A stretch of DNA of 64,000 nt from an uncultured Lachnospiraceae bacterium (GTDB taxonomy: Bacteria; Bacillota; Clostridia; Lachnospirales; Lachnospiraceae). Below are positions 17,822 through 25,940 of this stretch, piece after piece. The DNA is taken from the NCBI GenBank assembly GCA_902799015.1, contig CADBZI010000002.1:17213-81212 (forward strand). Direction: 5' to 3'. The notes beneath the pieces were generated by a model. It did no database searches. It was not told where the DNA came from and was given only the letters and a program-made list of their open reading frames with translations. The first letter of the stretch is position 1. The number at the start of each line of letters is the position of its first letter. The position numbers were made by a program, and so were the translations under genes.

Positions 17822-19264
17822 ATGGCTAAGATTAAGTTTGGAGATTACCTGAAATCAAAAGAGCGCAGGGAAGCTGTCTATGAGTCGGATGAGTTGATCG
17901 CGAAGCGCGCAAGGGCTTTGATCGACGCGGATTCGTATGCCGTACAGCCGAAGTTCCGCGTGGAGAATTATAAGAAGGCAATGGACCTTCTGGAGCAGAT
18001 TCCGGATCATCCCGATGCAGCCGGAATGCTTGAGGAATGCCGCGCAGGGATCAGTCAGGCACAGGCCGATATGGCCAGGACGGACTTTGAAAAAGGCAGG
18101 TATCATCTGGAGAATGCTGCGACCGAGCATGAATTCAAAAAGTCTTCCGAGGAGCTTGCGGCGATCTCGGAAGAGCTGAAGCAGCAGAAGGATGATCTGT
18201 CAAAAAGTCAGAACACATCGGATGCTGCAGGCTCTGCCCCGGAATATGAAGACATGATCCGTCAGACAGAAGCGATGAAGGTGCAGGCGGAGGAGAAGGT
18301 TGCGATCTATGCGAAAAAGACCACGCGCAGCAGATACATTGCCTTGGTCGTCTTTCTTGCGATCGTGGCTGCGTTGATCTATGCGATGGTGAGCGGATAC
18401 GGGTGGTATCTGGCTGCGAAGATTGAGGGCCTGAGCGGCATGTATGATTCGGCGTACAGCCGGTTCTATAAGCTCGGCGATTACTTGGACAGCCGCGAGC
18501 AGTATCAGCTGTACAAAGAAAAGTACCTCAGGCAGCGGGAGCAGGAGGAGAGCCGGGATCTTCCGGACGCGGATGTGGGAGACACGGTTGCGTTCTCCGG
18601 CTTCAACTGGCTGGTTCTGGAGAAGGAAGATACCACATTGCGCCTGATCTGCACGGCACCGGACAAGAACAGCGTATTCTTCGGCGTATCCTATGACGGG
18701 CCGCAGAAGAAGCTCCGGGAGGAGATGAGCATCGAACCGGAGACGGGCGAGGCAGAGCATATGGCGGATGAGGAATCTGCTGTGACAGAATCGGAGCAGA
18801 CAGAAGCGGATCAGCAAAGTGCTGCCGGGAAGGGCGGCAGTGCGGGCCGGACAGAAGAAACAGCGGACCCGGAGAAGGTTACAACATGGAAGGATTCCTC
18901 TCTCCGCGCCTATCTGAATGAGACAGTGCCGGAACATGAATTCACACCGGCGGAGATTGCGGCGATGGTTCCGCAGAACTCGGAAACCACACAGAATGCA
19001 CAGTACGGGACGAAGCAGGAGGAGACGGTGGAAGACCTGGTCTCGATCCTGAGTGCGGAGCAGGTGCAGGCGTACCTCGAGGATGGAGTGATGAAGACGC
19101 CGTCTGTCGATATGTGGCTGCGTACCCCCGGGCATGATCTGCACAGTGCCGCGTATATGACTTCGAAGGGAAATATAATTCTGTACGGAAATGATGTGAC
19201 GGATGACAGCCTTTCTGTGTGTCCGATGATTGTTGTGGACTATACAAAGATGGAGAGCGAATGA
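17822..19264 (+). CDS. Membrane protein with tetratricopeptide-like N-terminus and DUF6273-type outer domain
   Basis: A 480-residue protein. Residues ~1-155 are cytoplasmic, helical and charged, with a YKKAMDLLEQIPDHPDA unit that looks TPR-like and a coiled-coil-prone stretch (SSEELAAISEELKQQKDDL). One membrane helix lies at ~177-200 (YIALVVFLAIVAALIYAMV). A second repeat-like unit follows (GMYDSAYSRFYKLGDYLDS). The last ~250 residues hold FSGFNWLVLEKEDTTLRLIC and DMWLRTPG, the pattern of DUF6273-type domains, split by an acidic linker. It overlaps tagG by 4 bp. A regulatory or scaffold role in export is only a guess. Confidence 0.72.
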   Translation: MAKIKFGDYLKSKERREAVYESDELIAKRARALIDADSYAVQPKFRVENYKKAMDLLEQIPDHPDAAGMLEECRAGISQAQADMARTDFEKGRYHLENAATEHEFKKSSEELAAISEELKQQKDDLSKSQNTSDAAGSAPEYEDMIRQTEAMKVQAEEKVAIYAKKTTRSRYIALVVFLAIVAALIYAMVSGYGWYLAAKIEGLSGMYDSAYSRFYKLGDYLDSREQYQLYKEKYLRQREQEESRDLPDADVGDTVAFSGFNWLVLEKEDTTLRLICTAPDKNSVFFGVSYDGPQKKLREEMSIEPETGEAEHMADEESAVTESEQTEADQQSAAGKGGSAGRTEETADPEKVTTWKDSSLRAYLNETVPEHEFTPAEIAAMVPQNSETTQNAQYGTKQEETVEDLVSILSAEQVQAYLEDGVMKTPSVDMWLRTPGHDLHSAAYMTSKGNIILYGNDVTDDSLSVCPMIVVDYTKMESE

Positions 19265-20049
19265 GTACTCTGAAATTCCGGATACGGATGTTTATCAAAT
19301 ATAAAGATCTTCTGGCCGAGCTGATCAAGCGCGATATCAAGCTGAAGTACCGCAGAAGCTTTCTGGGGTATGTCTGGAGCGTGCTGAATCCGCTGCTGAT
19401 CATGATCGTTATGACCGTTGTGTTCTCTGCAATGTTCAAGAAGAACATCGAGAATTATCCGATCTATCTTCTGACCGGCCGGACGCTGTTTGAGTTCATG
19501 AAGAATGGAACGCAGAAGGGAATGAAGAGTGTCACCCAGAATGCGCTTTTGATGAAGAAAACGTACATTCCGAAATACATCTTCACCGTATCCACCGTGA
19601 CGAGTGTCTTCATCGATACCGTATTCTCACTGGCGGCGTTCTTTATCGTGATGATTGCGACGCGCTCCCCGTTCTATGTGGAGCTGTTCTATCTGCCGGT
19701 GATTTTGGTCCAGCTGTATCTGTTTACGCTTGGCCTCAGCTTTTTCCTGGCGGAGCTGCATGTGTTCTTCCGCGATATCGAGTATATCTATCATGCGGTC
19801 TGCACCGCGTGGATGTATCTGTCCGCGCTGTTCTATCCAGTGGAGTCCCTGCCGCATCTTCTGCAGGTGCTGGTGAAGACGGTGAATCCGATGTATTACT
19901 ACATCGCGCAGTTCCGTGACATCGCCCTGTACGGGAGAATGCCGGGTATGCGCATCGTCGTGGGAGGCTGGATCTGGGGAATCGCACTGATGGCGTTTGG
20001 ACTCTTCATGTTCCAGAAGAACAAGGACAAGTTCGTTCTGTATCTGTAA
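19261..20049 (+). CDS. tagG: Teichoic-acid/polysaccharide ABC exporter permease (TagG/Wzm)
   Basis: A 262-residue protein starting at ATG 19261, which overlaps the preceding stop. It opens with KDLLAELIKRDIKLKYRRSFLGYVWSVLNPL, the cytoplasmic coupling helix and first membrane helix that define ABC-2 permeases of the TagG/Wzm group, and has six membrane segments. With TagH it should move a finished lipid-linked polymer to the outer face of the membrane. The neighbouring ATPase lies 46 bp downstream, and CDP-polyol transferases on both sides support a wall teichoic-acid role. Confidence 0.92.
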   Translation: MSTLKFRIRMFIKYKDLLAELIKRDIKLKYRRSFLGYVWSVLNPLLIMIVMTVVFSAMFKKNIENYPIYLLTGRTLFEFMKNGTQKGMKSVTQNALLMKKTYIPKYIFTVSTVTSVFIDTVFSLAAFFIVMIATRSPFYVELFYLPVILVQLYLFTLGLSFFLAELHVFFRDIEYIYHAVCTAWMYLSALFYPVESLPHLLQVLVKTVNPMYYYIAQFRDIALYGRMPGMRIVVGGWIWGIALMAFGLFMFQKNKDKFVLYL

Positions 20050-20095
20050 AAAACTGCAGCAGGCCGCGTGTCTGCAACGATTTCAGGGAAATAAT

Positions 20096-22045
20096 ATGGA
20101 GAAGGAAAACATCATTGATGTGGATCATCTTTCCATCCAGTTTAATCTGGGCAATGTAAAGGTGAACAATCTGAAGGAATACACCATCCGGCGGCTGAAG
20201 CATGAGCTGACATTTCAGGAGTTTCTGGCGCTGAAGGATGTCGACCTGCATGTGAAGAAGGGCGAGTCCTGGGGGCTGATCGGGACAAACGGCTCGGGCA
20301 AGAGTACCCTGCTGAAAACGATCACCGGGATCATGAAGCCTTACAAGGGGACCGTGAAGGTGCGCGGCAAGATCGCGCCGATGATCGAGCTTGGCGCCGG
20401 CTTCGACCAGGAGCTGACGGCGAGAGAGAATATCTTCCTGAACGGCGCGGTGCTCGGACACTCGAAGAAGTTCATGGAGGAGCATTTTGACGAGATTGTC
20501 GAGTTCGCAGAGCTGCAGCGCTTTCTGAACTCTCCGATCAAGAACTATTCGTCGGGTATGAAGGCGCGTCTTGGCTTCGCGGTGGCGACCATGGTGGATC
20601 CGGACATCCTGATCTGCGATGAGGTTCTGGCCGTGGGAGACGAGGCATTCCGCAAGCGCTGCGAGGAGAGGATGCAGCATATGCTTTCGGGCGGTACGAC
20701 GCTTCTGTATGTGTCGCATGACATCGAGTCCGTCAAGCAGCTGTGCGATCATGTTCTGTGGCTGGATCACGGCGAGGTCCTGATGTCGGGCGATCCGGAT
20801 ACGGTGTGCGATGCCTATGCGAGAAGGCTGGACAAGGTCTATTCCTTCCGCAGGAAGCTGGAGGAGGATCGGGAGCAGCTCGAGCGCGGCGATCATGTGG
20901 ACTATCTCGTGGTTGGAGCCGGATTGTTCGGGTCTGTCTTTGCGCATGAGGCGAAGAAGGCCGGAAAGAAGGTTGCCGTCATCGAAAAGCGGGACCACAT
21001 CGGCGGAAATATCTACACGGAGAAGGTCAACGGAATCCACGTGCACAAGTATGGCGCGCATATCTTCCATACCTCTGACCGGAAGGTCTGGAATTATGTC
21101 AACCGGTACGCGGAGTTCAACCAGTACATCAATGCGCCGGTGGCCAGGTACAGGGACGAGCTGTACAATCTGCCGTTTAACATGAACACCTTCTCAAGGA
21201 TGTGGGGTGTGGTGACGCCGGAAGAAGCCCGCTCGAAGATTCAGGAGCAGATCAGCCAGCTGAGCATCACCGAGCCGAAGAACCTGGAGGAGCAGGCGCT
21301 GTCTCTGGTTGGCCGTGATGTGTACGAGAAGCTGGTGAAGGATTATACGGAAAAACAGTGGGGCAGAGACTGTAAGGACCTGCCGGCCTTTATCATCCGG
21401 CGGCTGCCGATGCGCTTCACCTACGACAACAATTATTTCAATGACCGCTATCAGGGAATCCCGATCGGCGGCTATACGCAGATTGTGGAGAAGCTGCTCG
21501 CCGGTGTGCCGACGCTGCTTGGCACGTCATGGCAGGAGTACGCGAAGGCGCATCCGGACAGCTATGACAAGCTGATCTTTACCGGACCCATCGACGAGTA
21601 TTTTGATTACGCGCTGGGCAAGCTGCAGTACCGCACCGTGCGGTTTGAGACTGAGGTGCTGGAGACAGACAATTACCAGGGCAACGCTGTTGTGAACTAT
21701 ACGGGGCATGAGGTTCCGTGGACGCGGATCATTGAACACAAGTGGTTCGAGTTCGGGAAGGATGCTTCTGGCAGGGACATTCCGGGGACAGTGATCTCGA
21801 AGGAGTTCTCGACGGAATGGAAGAGCGGGATGGAGCCGTATTACCCGGTCAATGACGAGGAGAACGGAGCGCTCTATGAGAAGTACCGTCAGCTGGCGGA
21901 GAAGGAAGAGCGGGTGATCTTCGGCGGACGGCTCGGGACCTACAAGTATTACAACATGGACCAGGTCGTCGCCCAGGCCCTGGAGCTGTGCGAGAAGGAG
22001 CTGGGGCACAGGGTGAGTGTGTCGTCCAGGCATGTGAATCTGTAA
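20096..22045 (+). CDS. tagH-glf: TagH/Wzt-type ABC ATPase fused to UDP-galactopyranose mutase
   Basis: A single 649-residue frame from ATG 20096. Residues 1-~245 are a TagH-type ATPase with Walker A GTNGSGKS at 63-70, signature YSSGM at 151-155 and Walker B ILICDEVL at 171-178. After a charged linker (~246-267), residues 268-649 are a full UDP-galactopyranose mutase, with the FAD-binding GxGxxG (VVGAGLFGS, 272-280), HIGGN at 301-305 and YGAHIFHT at 319-326. No in-frame Met lies between the parts, and the in-frame GTG codon near the junction has no RBS, so the mutase is not an obvious separate gene. The mutase makes UDP-Galf; coupling to the exporter suggests a Galf-bearing exported polymer. 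The Wzt-like carbohydrate-binding tail is absent. Confidence 0.93.
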   Translation: MEKENIIDVDHLSIQFNLGNVKVNNLKEYTIRRLKHELTFQEFLALKDVDLHVKKGESWGLIGTNGSGKSTLLKTITGIMKPYKGTVKVRGKIAPMIELGAGFDQELTARENIFLNGAVLGHSKKFMEEHFDEIVEFAELQRFLNSPIKNYSSGMKARLGFAVATMVDPDILICDEVLAVGDEAFRKRCEERMQHMLSGGTTLLYVSHDIESVKQLCDHVLWLDHGEVLMSGDPDTVCDAYARRLDKVYSFRRKLEEDREQLERGDHVDYLVVGAGLFGSVFAHEAKKAGKKVAVIEKRDHIGGNIYTEKVNGIHVHKYGAHIFHTSDRKVWNYVNRYAEFNQYINAPVARYRDELYNLPFNMNTFSRMWGVVTPEEARSKIQEQISQLSITEPKNLEEQALSLVGRDVYEKLVKDYTEKQWGRDCKDLPAFIIRRLPMRFTYDNNYFNDRYQGIPIGGYTQIVEKLLAGVPTLLGTSWQEYAKAHPDSYDKLIFTGPIDEYFDYALGKLQYRTVRFETEVLETDNYQGNAVVNYTGHEVPWTRIIEHKWFEFGKDASGRDIPGTVISKEFSTEWKSGMEPYYPVNDEENGALYEKYRQLAEKEERVIFGGRLGTYKYYNMDQVVAQALELCEKELGHRVSVSSRHVNL

Positions 22046-22059
22046 AACACAACCACAGT

Positions 22060-22114
22060 GGAAAGCTGCTAAAGCGGCCGCGCGGTCGGGCGCAAGTACG
22101 CCGGTGGCGTACTT
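22060..22114 (+). repeat. Copy 2 of the hairpin-bearing intergenic repeat
   Basis: Bases 22060-22100 match copy 1 at 36 of 41 positions. They are followed by a perfect hairpin AAGTACGCC-GGT-GGCGTACTT (22094-22114). The reverse complement of that hairpin, with one mismatch, recurs at 50226-50246. Confidence 0.65.
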
Positions 22115-22277
22115 GAACCGATACAGGCAGTCCCCCACCTCTAAGCAGTGGAAGCGTAGGTGGGGGTAAGGGGACTTGCCTGTGTCAGGAGGGGATTACA
22201 AAGCCCCTCCTGACAGAGCCCGCGAAGCGGGCATCGGTTCACGAGCAAGTAGCGAAGCGGATTGCGAGTGTCCGCTT
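22114..22277 (+). other. Multi-branched inverted-repeat element (possible structured RNA or MITE)
   Basis: An outer pair TGAACCGAT (22114-22122) and ATCGGTTCA (22233-22241) encloses three hairpins. The first is ACAGGCA/TGCCTGT (22123-22129, 22177-22183) containing CCCCCACCT/AGGTGGGGG (22132-22140, 22158-22166). The second is an 11-bp stem GTCAGGAGGGG/CCCCTCCTGAC (22184-22194, 22204-22214). The third is GCCCGC-GAA-GCGGGC (22218-22232). A further hairpin AAGCGGA/TCCGCTT spans 22255-22277. No T-tract follows. The region lies in the 314-bp gap before the second CDP-glycerol transferase; I see no gene in it. Confidence 0.72.
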
Positions 22278-22359
22278 TACCAGGAATCATGGAACATCCA
22301 GATATCGTCGAAAGTGCAAGTCCGAAGGACGAAGTCAGATATGAGGGGATAAGAAAGAT

Positions 22360-23667
22360 ATGAGTGGGAAAAAGAAGAGCGTAAAAAGAATGGTAATCGA
22401 CGCGATTAAGCGTACGCCGCTGAAGTCGGTTGTGGATGGAGTGAAGCAGGTTCCTCCGATGTATCAGATCCGCCATTATCTGATTGACAAGCATGAGGAC
22501 AAGCTGTTCTTTGAATGGTATCCGGATATTTACAACAGACATTCCTCCGATCCGATCGATGAGAAGAAGGTCGTCATCATCGAGAACGCGATGACCGGAC
22601 TGAGCAATTCTCTTCAGCAGATCTATCAGGATCTGAAGGCTTCCGGGAAATACAGGATTCACATCCATCACATCGGCCGGAATCTGATCCACGCGGAGGA
22701 TTCCGACAAGAACGGCGCCCGCCTGGCCAATGACCTTGGCGACGCGCGGTATGTGTTCCTGAGCGAGGCCTGCAGGGTGCTCAGCTGCCTGCCGCTGCGT
22801 CCGGAGACGACGGTGGTACAGCTGTGGCACGGATGCGGCGCGTTCAAAAAGTTCGGAAGAAGCACCGCGGATCTGAAGTTCGGCCTGGATCTGGCACATG
22901 CGGACCGGCATCCGCAGTACGCGAATTATACCTATGTCACGATCTCCAGCCCGGAGGTTGCGTGGGCGTATGAGCAGGCAATGGGATATGAGGATAAGAA
23001 GGATGTGATCCGCCCGATCGGCGTGAGCCGGACGGATGTGTTCTTTGATCCTAAGTTCTGCGCGCAGGCGTCGGAGCGGGTGTTTGAGAAGGTTCCGCAG
23101 GCCCGGGGCAAGAAGATCTTCCTCTACGCGCCGACCTTCCGCGGTGGCGTGGCGGTCGCCGAAACGCCGAACTACAAACAGTTTGATCTGGAGCGCCTGC
23201 ATGTCGTGCTTGGGGATGACGCGATTATCCTGATCAAGCATCATCCGATCATCAAGGATATCTATATGCCGAAGATTCCGGAGAATCTGAAGGATACCTT
23301 CGCGGTCGACGTGACACGTACGCTGTCGATCGAGGATCTGATGATTACCGCGGATGTCTGCATCACGGACTATTCGTCGCTGATCTTCGAGTATTCCCTG
23401 CTGAACAAGCCGCTGGTCTTCTATGCGTATGACTTGAAGAAGTTCTTTGACTGGCGCGGGTTCTACTATGATTATGAGGAGCTGACGCCCGGCCCGGTGT
23501 GCTATACGATGGACGAGCTGGTGGATGTGCTGTGGCAGGAAGAATGCGGGTATGATCCGGAGGTCATGCAGGCATTCCGGGAGAAGTTTATGAGCAGCTG
23601 CGACGGACATTCGACGGAGCGGATCGAGGAGCTGGTGTTCGGGAAGAGCCTGCGGACAAAGAATTAA
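22360..23667 (+). CDS. CDP-glycerol/CDP-ribitol glycerophosphotransferase (TagB/TagF/TarL family), copy 2
   Basis: A 435-residue enzyme. The N-terminal ~60 residues are basic and may bind the membrane. Landmarks are QLWHGCGAFKKFG, PIGVSRTDVFF, YAPTFRGGVA, KHHPIIKD and ITDYSSLIFEYSLLN, giving both catalytic His regions and the C-terminal donor-binding part. It is closer in these blocks to the copy at 42198 than to copy 1. It follows the exporter ATPase-mutase fusion and precedes an LtaS-like enzyme, so it probably extends or primes the exported polymer. The chemistry of the polyol is not readable. Confidence 0.9.
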   Translation: MSGKKKSVKRMVIDAIKRTPLKSVVDGVKQVPPMYQIRHYLIDKHEDKLFFEWYPDIYNRHSSDPIDEKKVVIIENAMTGLSNSLQQIYQDLKASGKYRIHIHHIGRNLIHAEDSDKNGARLANDLGDARYVFLSEACRVLSCLPLRPETTVVQLWHGCGAFKKFGRSTADLKFGLDLAHADRHPQYANYTYVTISSPEVAWAYEQAMGYEDKKDVIRPIGVSRTDVFFDPKFCAQASERVFEKVPQARGKKIFLYAPTFRGGVAVAETPNYKQFDLERLHVVLGDDAIILIKHHPIIKDIYMPKIPENLKDTFAVDVTRTLSIEDLMITADVCITDYSSLIFEYSLLNKPLVFYAYDLKKFFDWRGFYYDYEELTPGPVCYTMDELVDVLWQEECGYDPEVMQAFREKFMSSCDGHSTERIEELVFGKSLRTKN

Positions 23668-23696
23668 GGCTTGCGTGATCGAAGGGAAAGGGATAC

Positions 23697-25838
23697 ATGG
23701 ATCGTTATCCGAATAATAGTCCGAAGAGAAGTAAGATTCTGATTGGCAAGTGGATTGGCACCGCGCTTTTGGCAGCGGTGCTGGTGTATTTCTTTCTGAA
23801 TCCGGCGCTCTATCATAAGGTGATAACCGCGGCAGATCCCTCTCAGGGGACGACATCCGTGATGGATTACGGGCAGATCATTGCAACAGTGCTTCTGGCT
23901 GCGCTGGGGATCGCCGCGCTCTGGGCTCCTTGTCCTTTTTCTGCAAAGCAGAAGAAGATTCTGGGACCTGCCGGCTTCCTGCTGACAAGCGGGGTTTGCA
24001 TCTTCGCGCTGGAGTACGCGAACATCTACGTGCATCGTCTGCCCTGGGAGGCAGTTCATTCGATCGGCCTGAAGAAGTTGTTCCTGACTTGGACGGTGGT
24101 GATCCTGATCGCGGCGTGGTTCGCGGTCCTGACGAACCGGTGGCAGCTGTCGTCGGTCCTGACCGCGGCGGTCATCTGCGTATTCGGCGTTGTCTGCTAT
24201 TTCGTCTATGCGCTGAGAGGCGTCGCATTTCTTGCGACAGACCTGACGACGATCCAGACTGCCGCAAATGTGGTGGGCGGTTACGAGTATCATGTGGATT
24301 CCTATACCTTCACGCTGATCCTCTTTACGATCGTCTGGTGCGATGTGATCAAGTGGACCGGCAAGGAGAAGATCTTCCGGACATGGAAGCGGCGGGGGGT
24401 AGCATGCGTGTGCGTGCTTGCGCTGACCATTTTGTCTGACCGCGTCTACCTGCATACGGAAATGCTTCGTCACAGGGGCGTGACGGTGAATACCTTCCGG
24501 CCGGAAAAGAGCTATGGAAACAACGGGGCGATCCTGACGTTCCTGCGCAGCATTCGCCTGATGATCGTGGAAGAGCCGAAGGGCTACAGCGTAGAGCGAG
24601 TGAAGGAGATTGAATCCGCTTATCTTGAAAAGACACCCCGGGAGACGCAGACCTCTGCCACAGAAGCGCTGGGCAGTACGGAAACGGAGTCTTCTGCGGC
24701 CTTGGCGGCAGCCGGGACCGAGTCGGTTCAGCCGAATGTTATCATCGTCATGGACGAGGCCTTCTGCGATATGCAGTCCTGGATGGACTTTGAGACGGAT
24801 CAGGAAGCGTGCCCGTTCTTTGCGAATCTGACCGAGAATACGATCCGCGGGAAGCTGTATGTTTCTTCTTATGGAGGCCGCACTGCGAATACGGAATATG
24901 AGGTTCTGACCGGTGACTCGATGGCATTTTTGCCGCCGGCGTCGACCCCGTATCAGCTTTACATCAAGGATCCTATGCCGAATCTGAACACTGCCCTGAA
25001 GGCGGCAGGCTATCGTCATACGGTTGGCATGCATCCTTACCGGCCTTCCGGCTATAACCGCGCGAAGGTCTATGAACTGTTCGGATTCGATCAGCTGGTG
25101 TTCCTGGATGACTTCCAGGGGGCGGAGACGATCGCTGATAAGGTAACGGATGAGGCGGATGTTGACCGGATCATCGCGGAGTACGAAGAAGCGAAGAGTG
25201 AGAGCGACGCGCCGTTCCTGATCCAGAACGTAACCATGCAGAATCACGCGCCCTATATCGGGAATGCGGATGATCTGGGGGATCCGGTTCATGTGATCAG
25301 CGGGACCGGCAGCTATCCGGACGCGGACGTCTACCTGACAATGATCCATAAGTCAGACCAGGCGCTGGAAAAGCTGGTGCATTACTTTGAACAGACAGAC
25401 GATCCGACCGTGATCATTTTCTTCGGAGATCATCAGCCGAACCTCGACGATTCCTTCTATGAGATGGCGTATGGCAAGACCATGAGTCAGATGGACGGAG
25501 AGGAGCTGATGCAGTTCTACCACTCCAATTATCTGATCTGGGCGAACTACGAGATCGAGGAAAAGGAGATGGACCTGAGCTCCAACTACCTGATTCCGGT
25601 GATGAAGCAGGCGGCAGGCATGGAGCTGACCGGCTATGACAGATTCCTGCTTTCTTTGCATGAGGATCTGCCCATCGTATCGCTGAACGGATATTGGGAC
25701 AAGGACGGCGTCTATTATAAAAAGGCGGAGGACACTTCTTCCCCCTGGTACGACCGGCTGCAGGAGTATAACATGCTGGTGTACAATCATCTGTTTGATA
25801 CGGAGCATCGGACAGACGAGTTTTTTGACGGAGAATAG
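23697..25838 (+). CDS. LtaS/MdoB-like phosphoglycerol transferase (sulfatase fold), paralog 2
   Basis: A 713-residue membrane enzyme with a strong RBS (AAGGGAAAGGG). Five hydrophobic segments span about residues 17-250, then a linker rich in Thr, Glu and Ala, then the catalytic domain from ~345. Key sites are VIIVMDEAF (metal-binding acid), SSYGGRTANTEYEVLTG (nucleophilic Thr) and FFGDHQPN (metal-binding Asp-His). The GGRTANTEYE block is closer to standard LtaS than the paralog at 7924. Expected role: transfer of glycerol phosphate outside the membrane. Three glycerophosphodiesterases follow, suggesting build and turnover of a glycerol-phosphate polymer in one locus. Confidence 0.88.
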   Translation: MDRYPNNSPKRSKILIGKWIGTALLAAVLVYFFLNPALYHKVITAADPSQGTTSVMDYGQIIATVLLAALGIAALWAPCPFSAKQKKILGPAGFLLTSGVCIFALEYANIYVHRLPWEAVHSIGLKKLFLTWTVVILIAAWFAVLTNRWQLSSVLTAAVICVFGVVCYFVYALRGVAFLATDLTTIQTAANVVGGYEYHVDSYTFTLILFTIVWCDVIKWTGKEKIFRTWKRRGVACVCVLALTILSDRVYLHTEMLRHRGVTVNTFRPEKSYGNNGAILTFLRSIRLMIVEEPKGYSVERVKEIESAYLEKTPRETQTSATEALGSTETESSAALAAAGTESVQPNVIIVMDEAFCDMQSWMDFETDQEACPFFANLTENTIRGKLYVSSYGGRTANTEYEVLTGDSMAFLPPASTPYQLYIKDPMPNLNTALKAAGYRHTVGMHPYRPSGYNRAKVYELFGFDQLVFLDDFQGAETIADKVTDEADVDRIIAEYEEAKSESDAPFLIQNVTMQNHAPYIGNADDLGDPVHVISGTGSYPDADVYLTMIHKSDQALEKLVHYFEQTDDPTVIIFFGDHQPNLDDSFYEMAYGKTMSQMDGEELMQFYHSNYLIWANYEIEEKEMDLSSNYLIPVMKQAAGMELTGYDRFLLSLHEDLPIVSLNGYWDKDGVYYKKAEDTSSPWYDRLQEYNMLVYNHLFDTEHRTDEFFDGE

Positions 25839-25940
25839 AGATGGACAGGGAACCGGAAAAGATCTTTGATCAATTGAGACGGACAGGAGTCAGCATAGTT
25901 CTTGGATGGTGAAGAGAGACAGACAGGGAGTCAGGAAAGC

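Noticed and set aside
18200-21070. Minus-strand open frames of 314 and 354 codons opposite the DUF6273 and tagH-glf genes
   Set aside because: Same reasoning: antisense shadows with low-quality composition, opposite genes supported by motifs.
22114-22241. Cloverleaf-like fold containing GGTTC, resembling a tRNA
   Set aside because: It is about 128 bases long, lacks a 7-bp acceptor next to a CCA-type end, and its arms do not match D, anticodon and T arm sizes. The GGTTC falls in the outer stem.
22141-25349. Very long open frames on the minus strand (571 and 561 codons) opposite the CDP-glycerol transferase and LtaS-like genes
   Set aside because: They lie exactly opposite genes with intact active-site motifs. 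Their products are His/Arg/Leu-rich with no recognisable domain and no RBS. They are side effects of codon bias.
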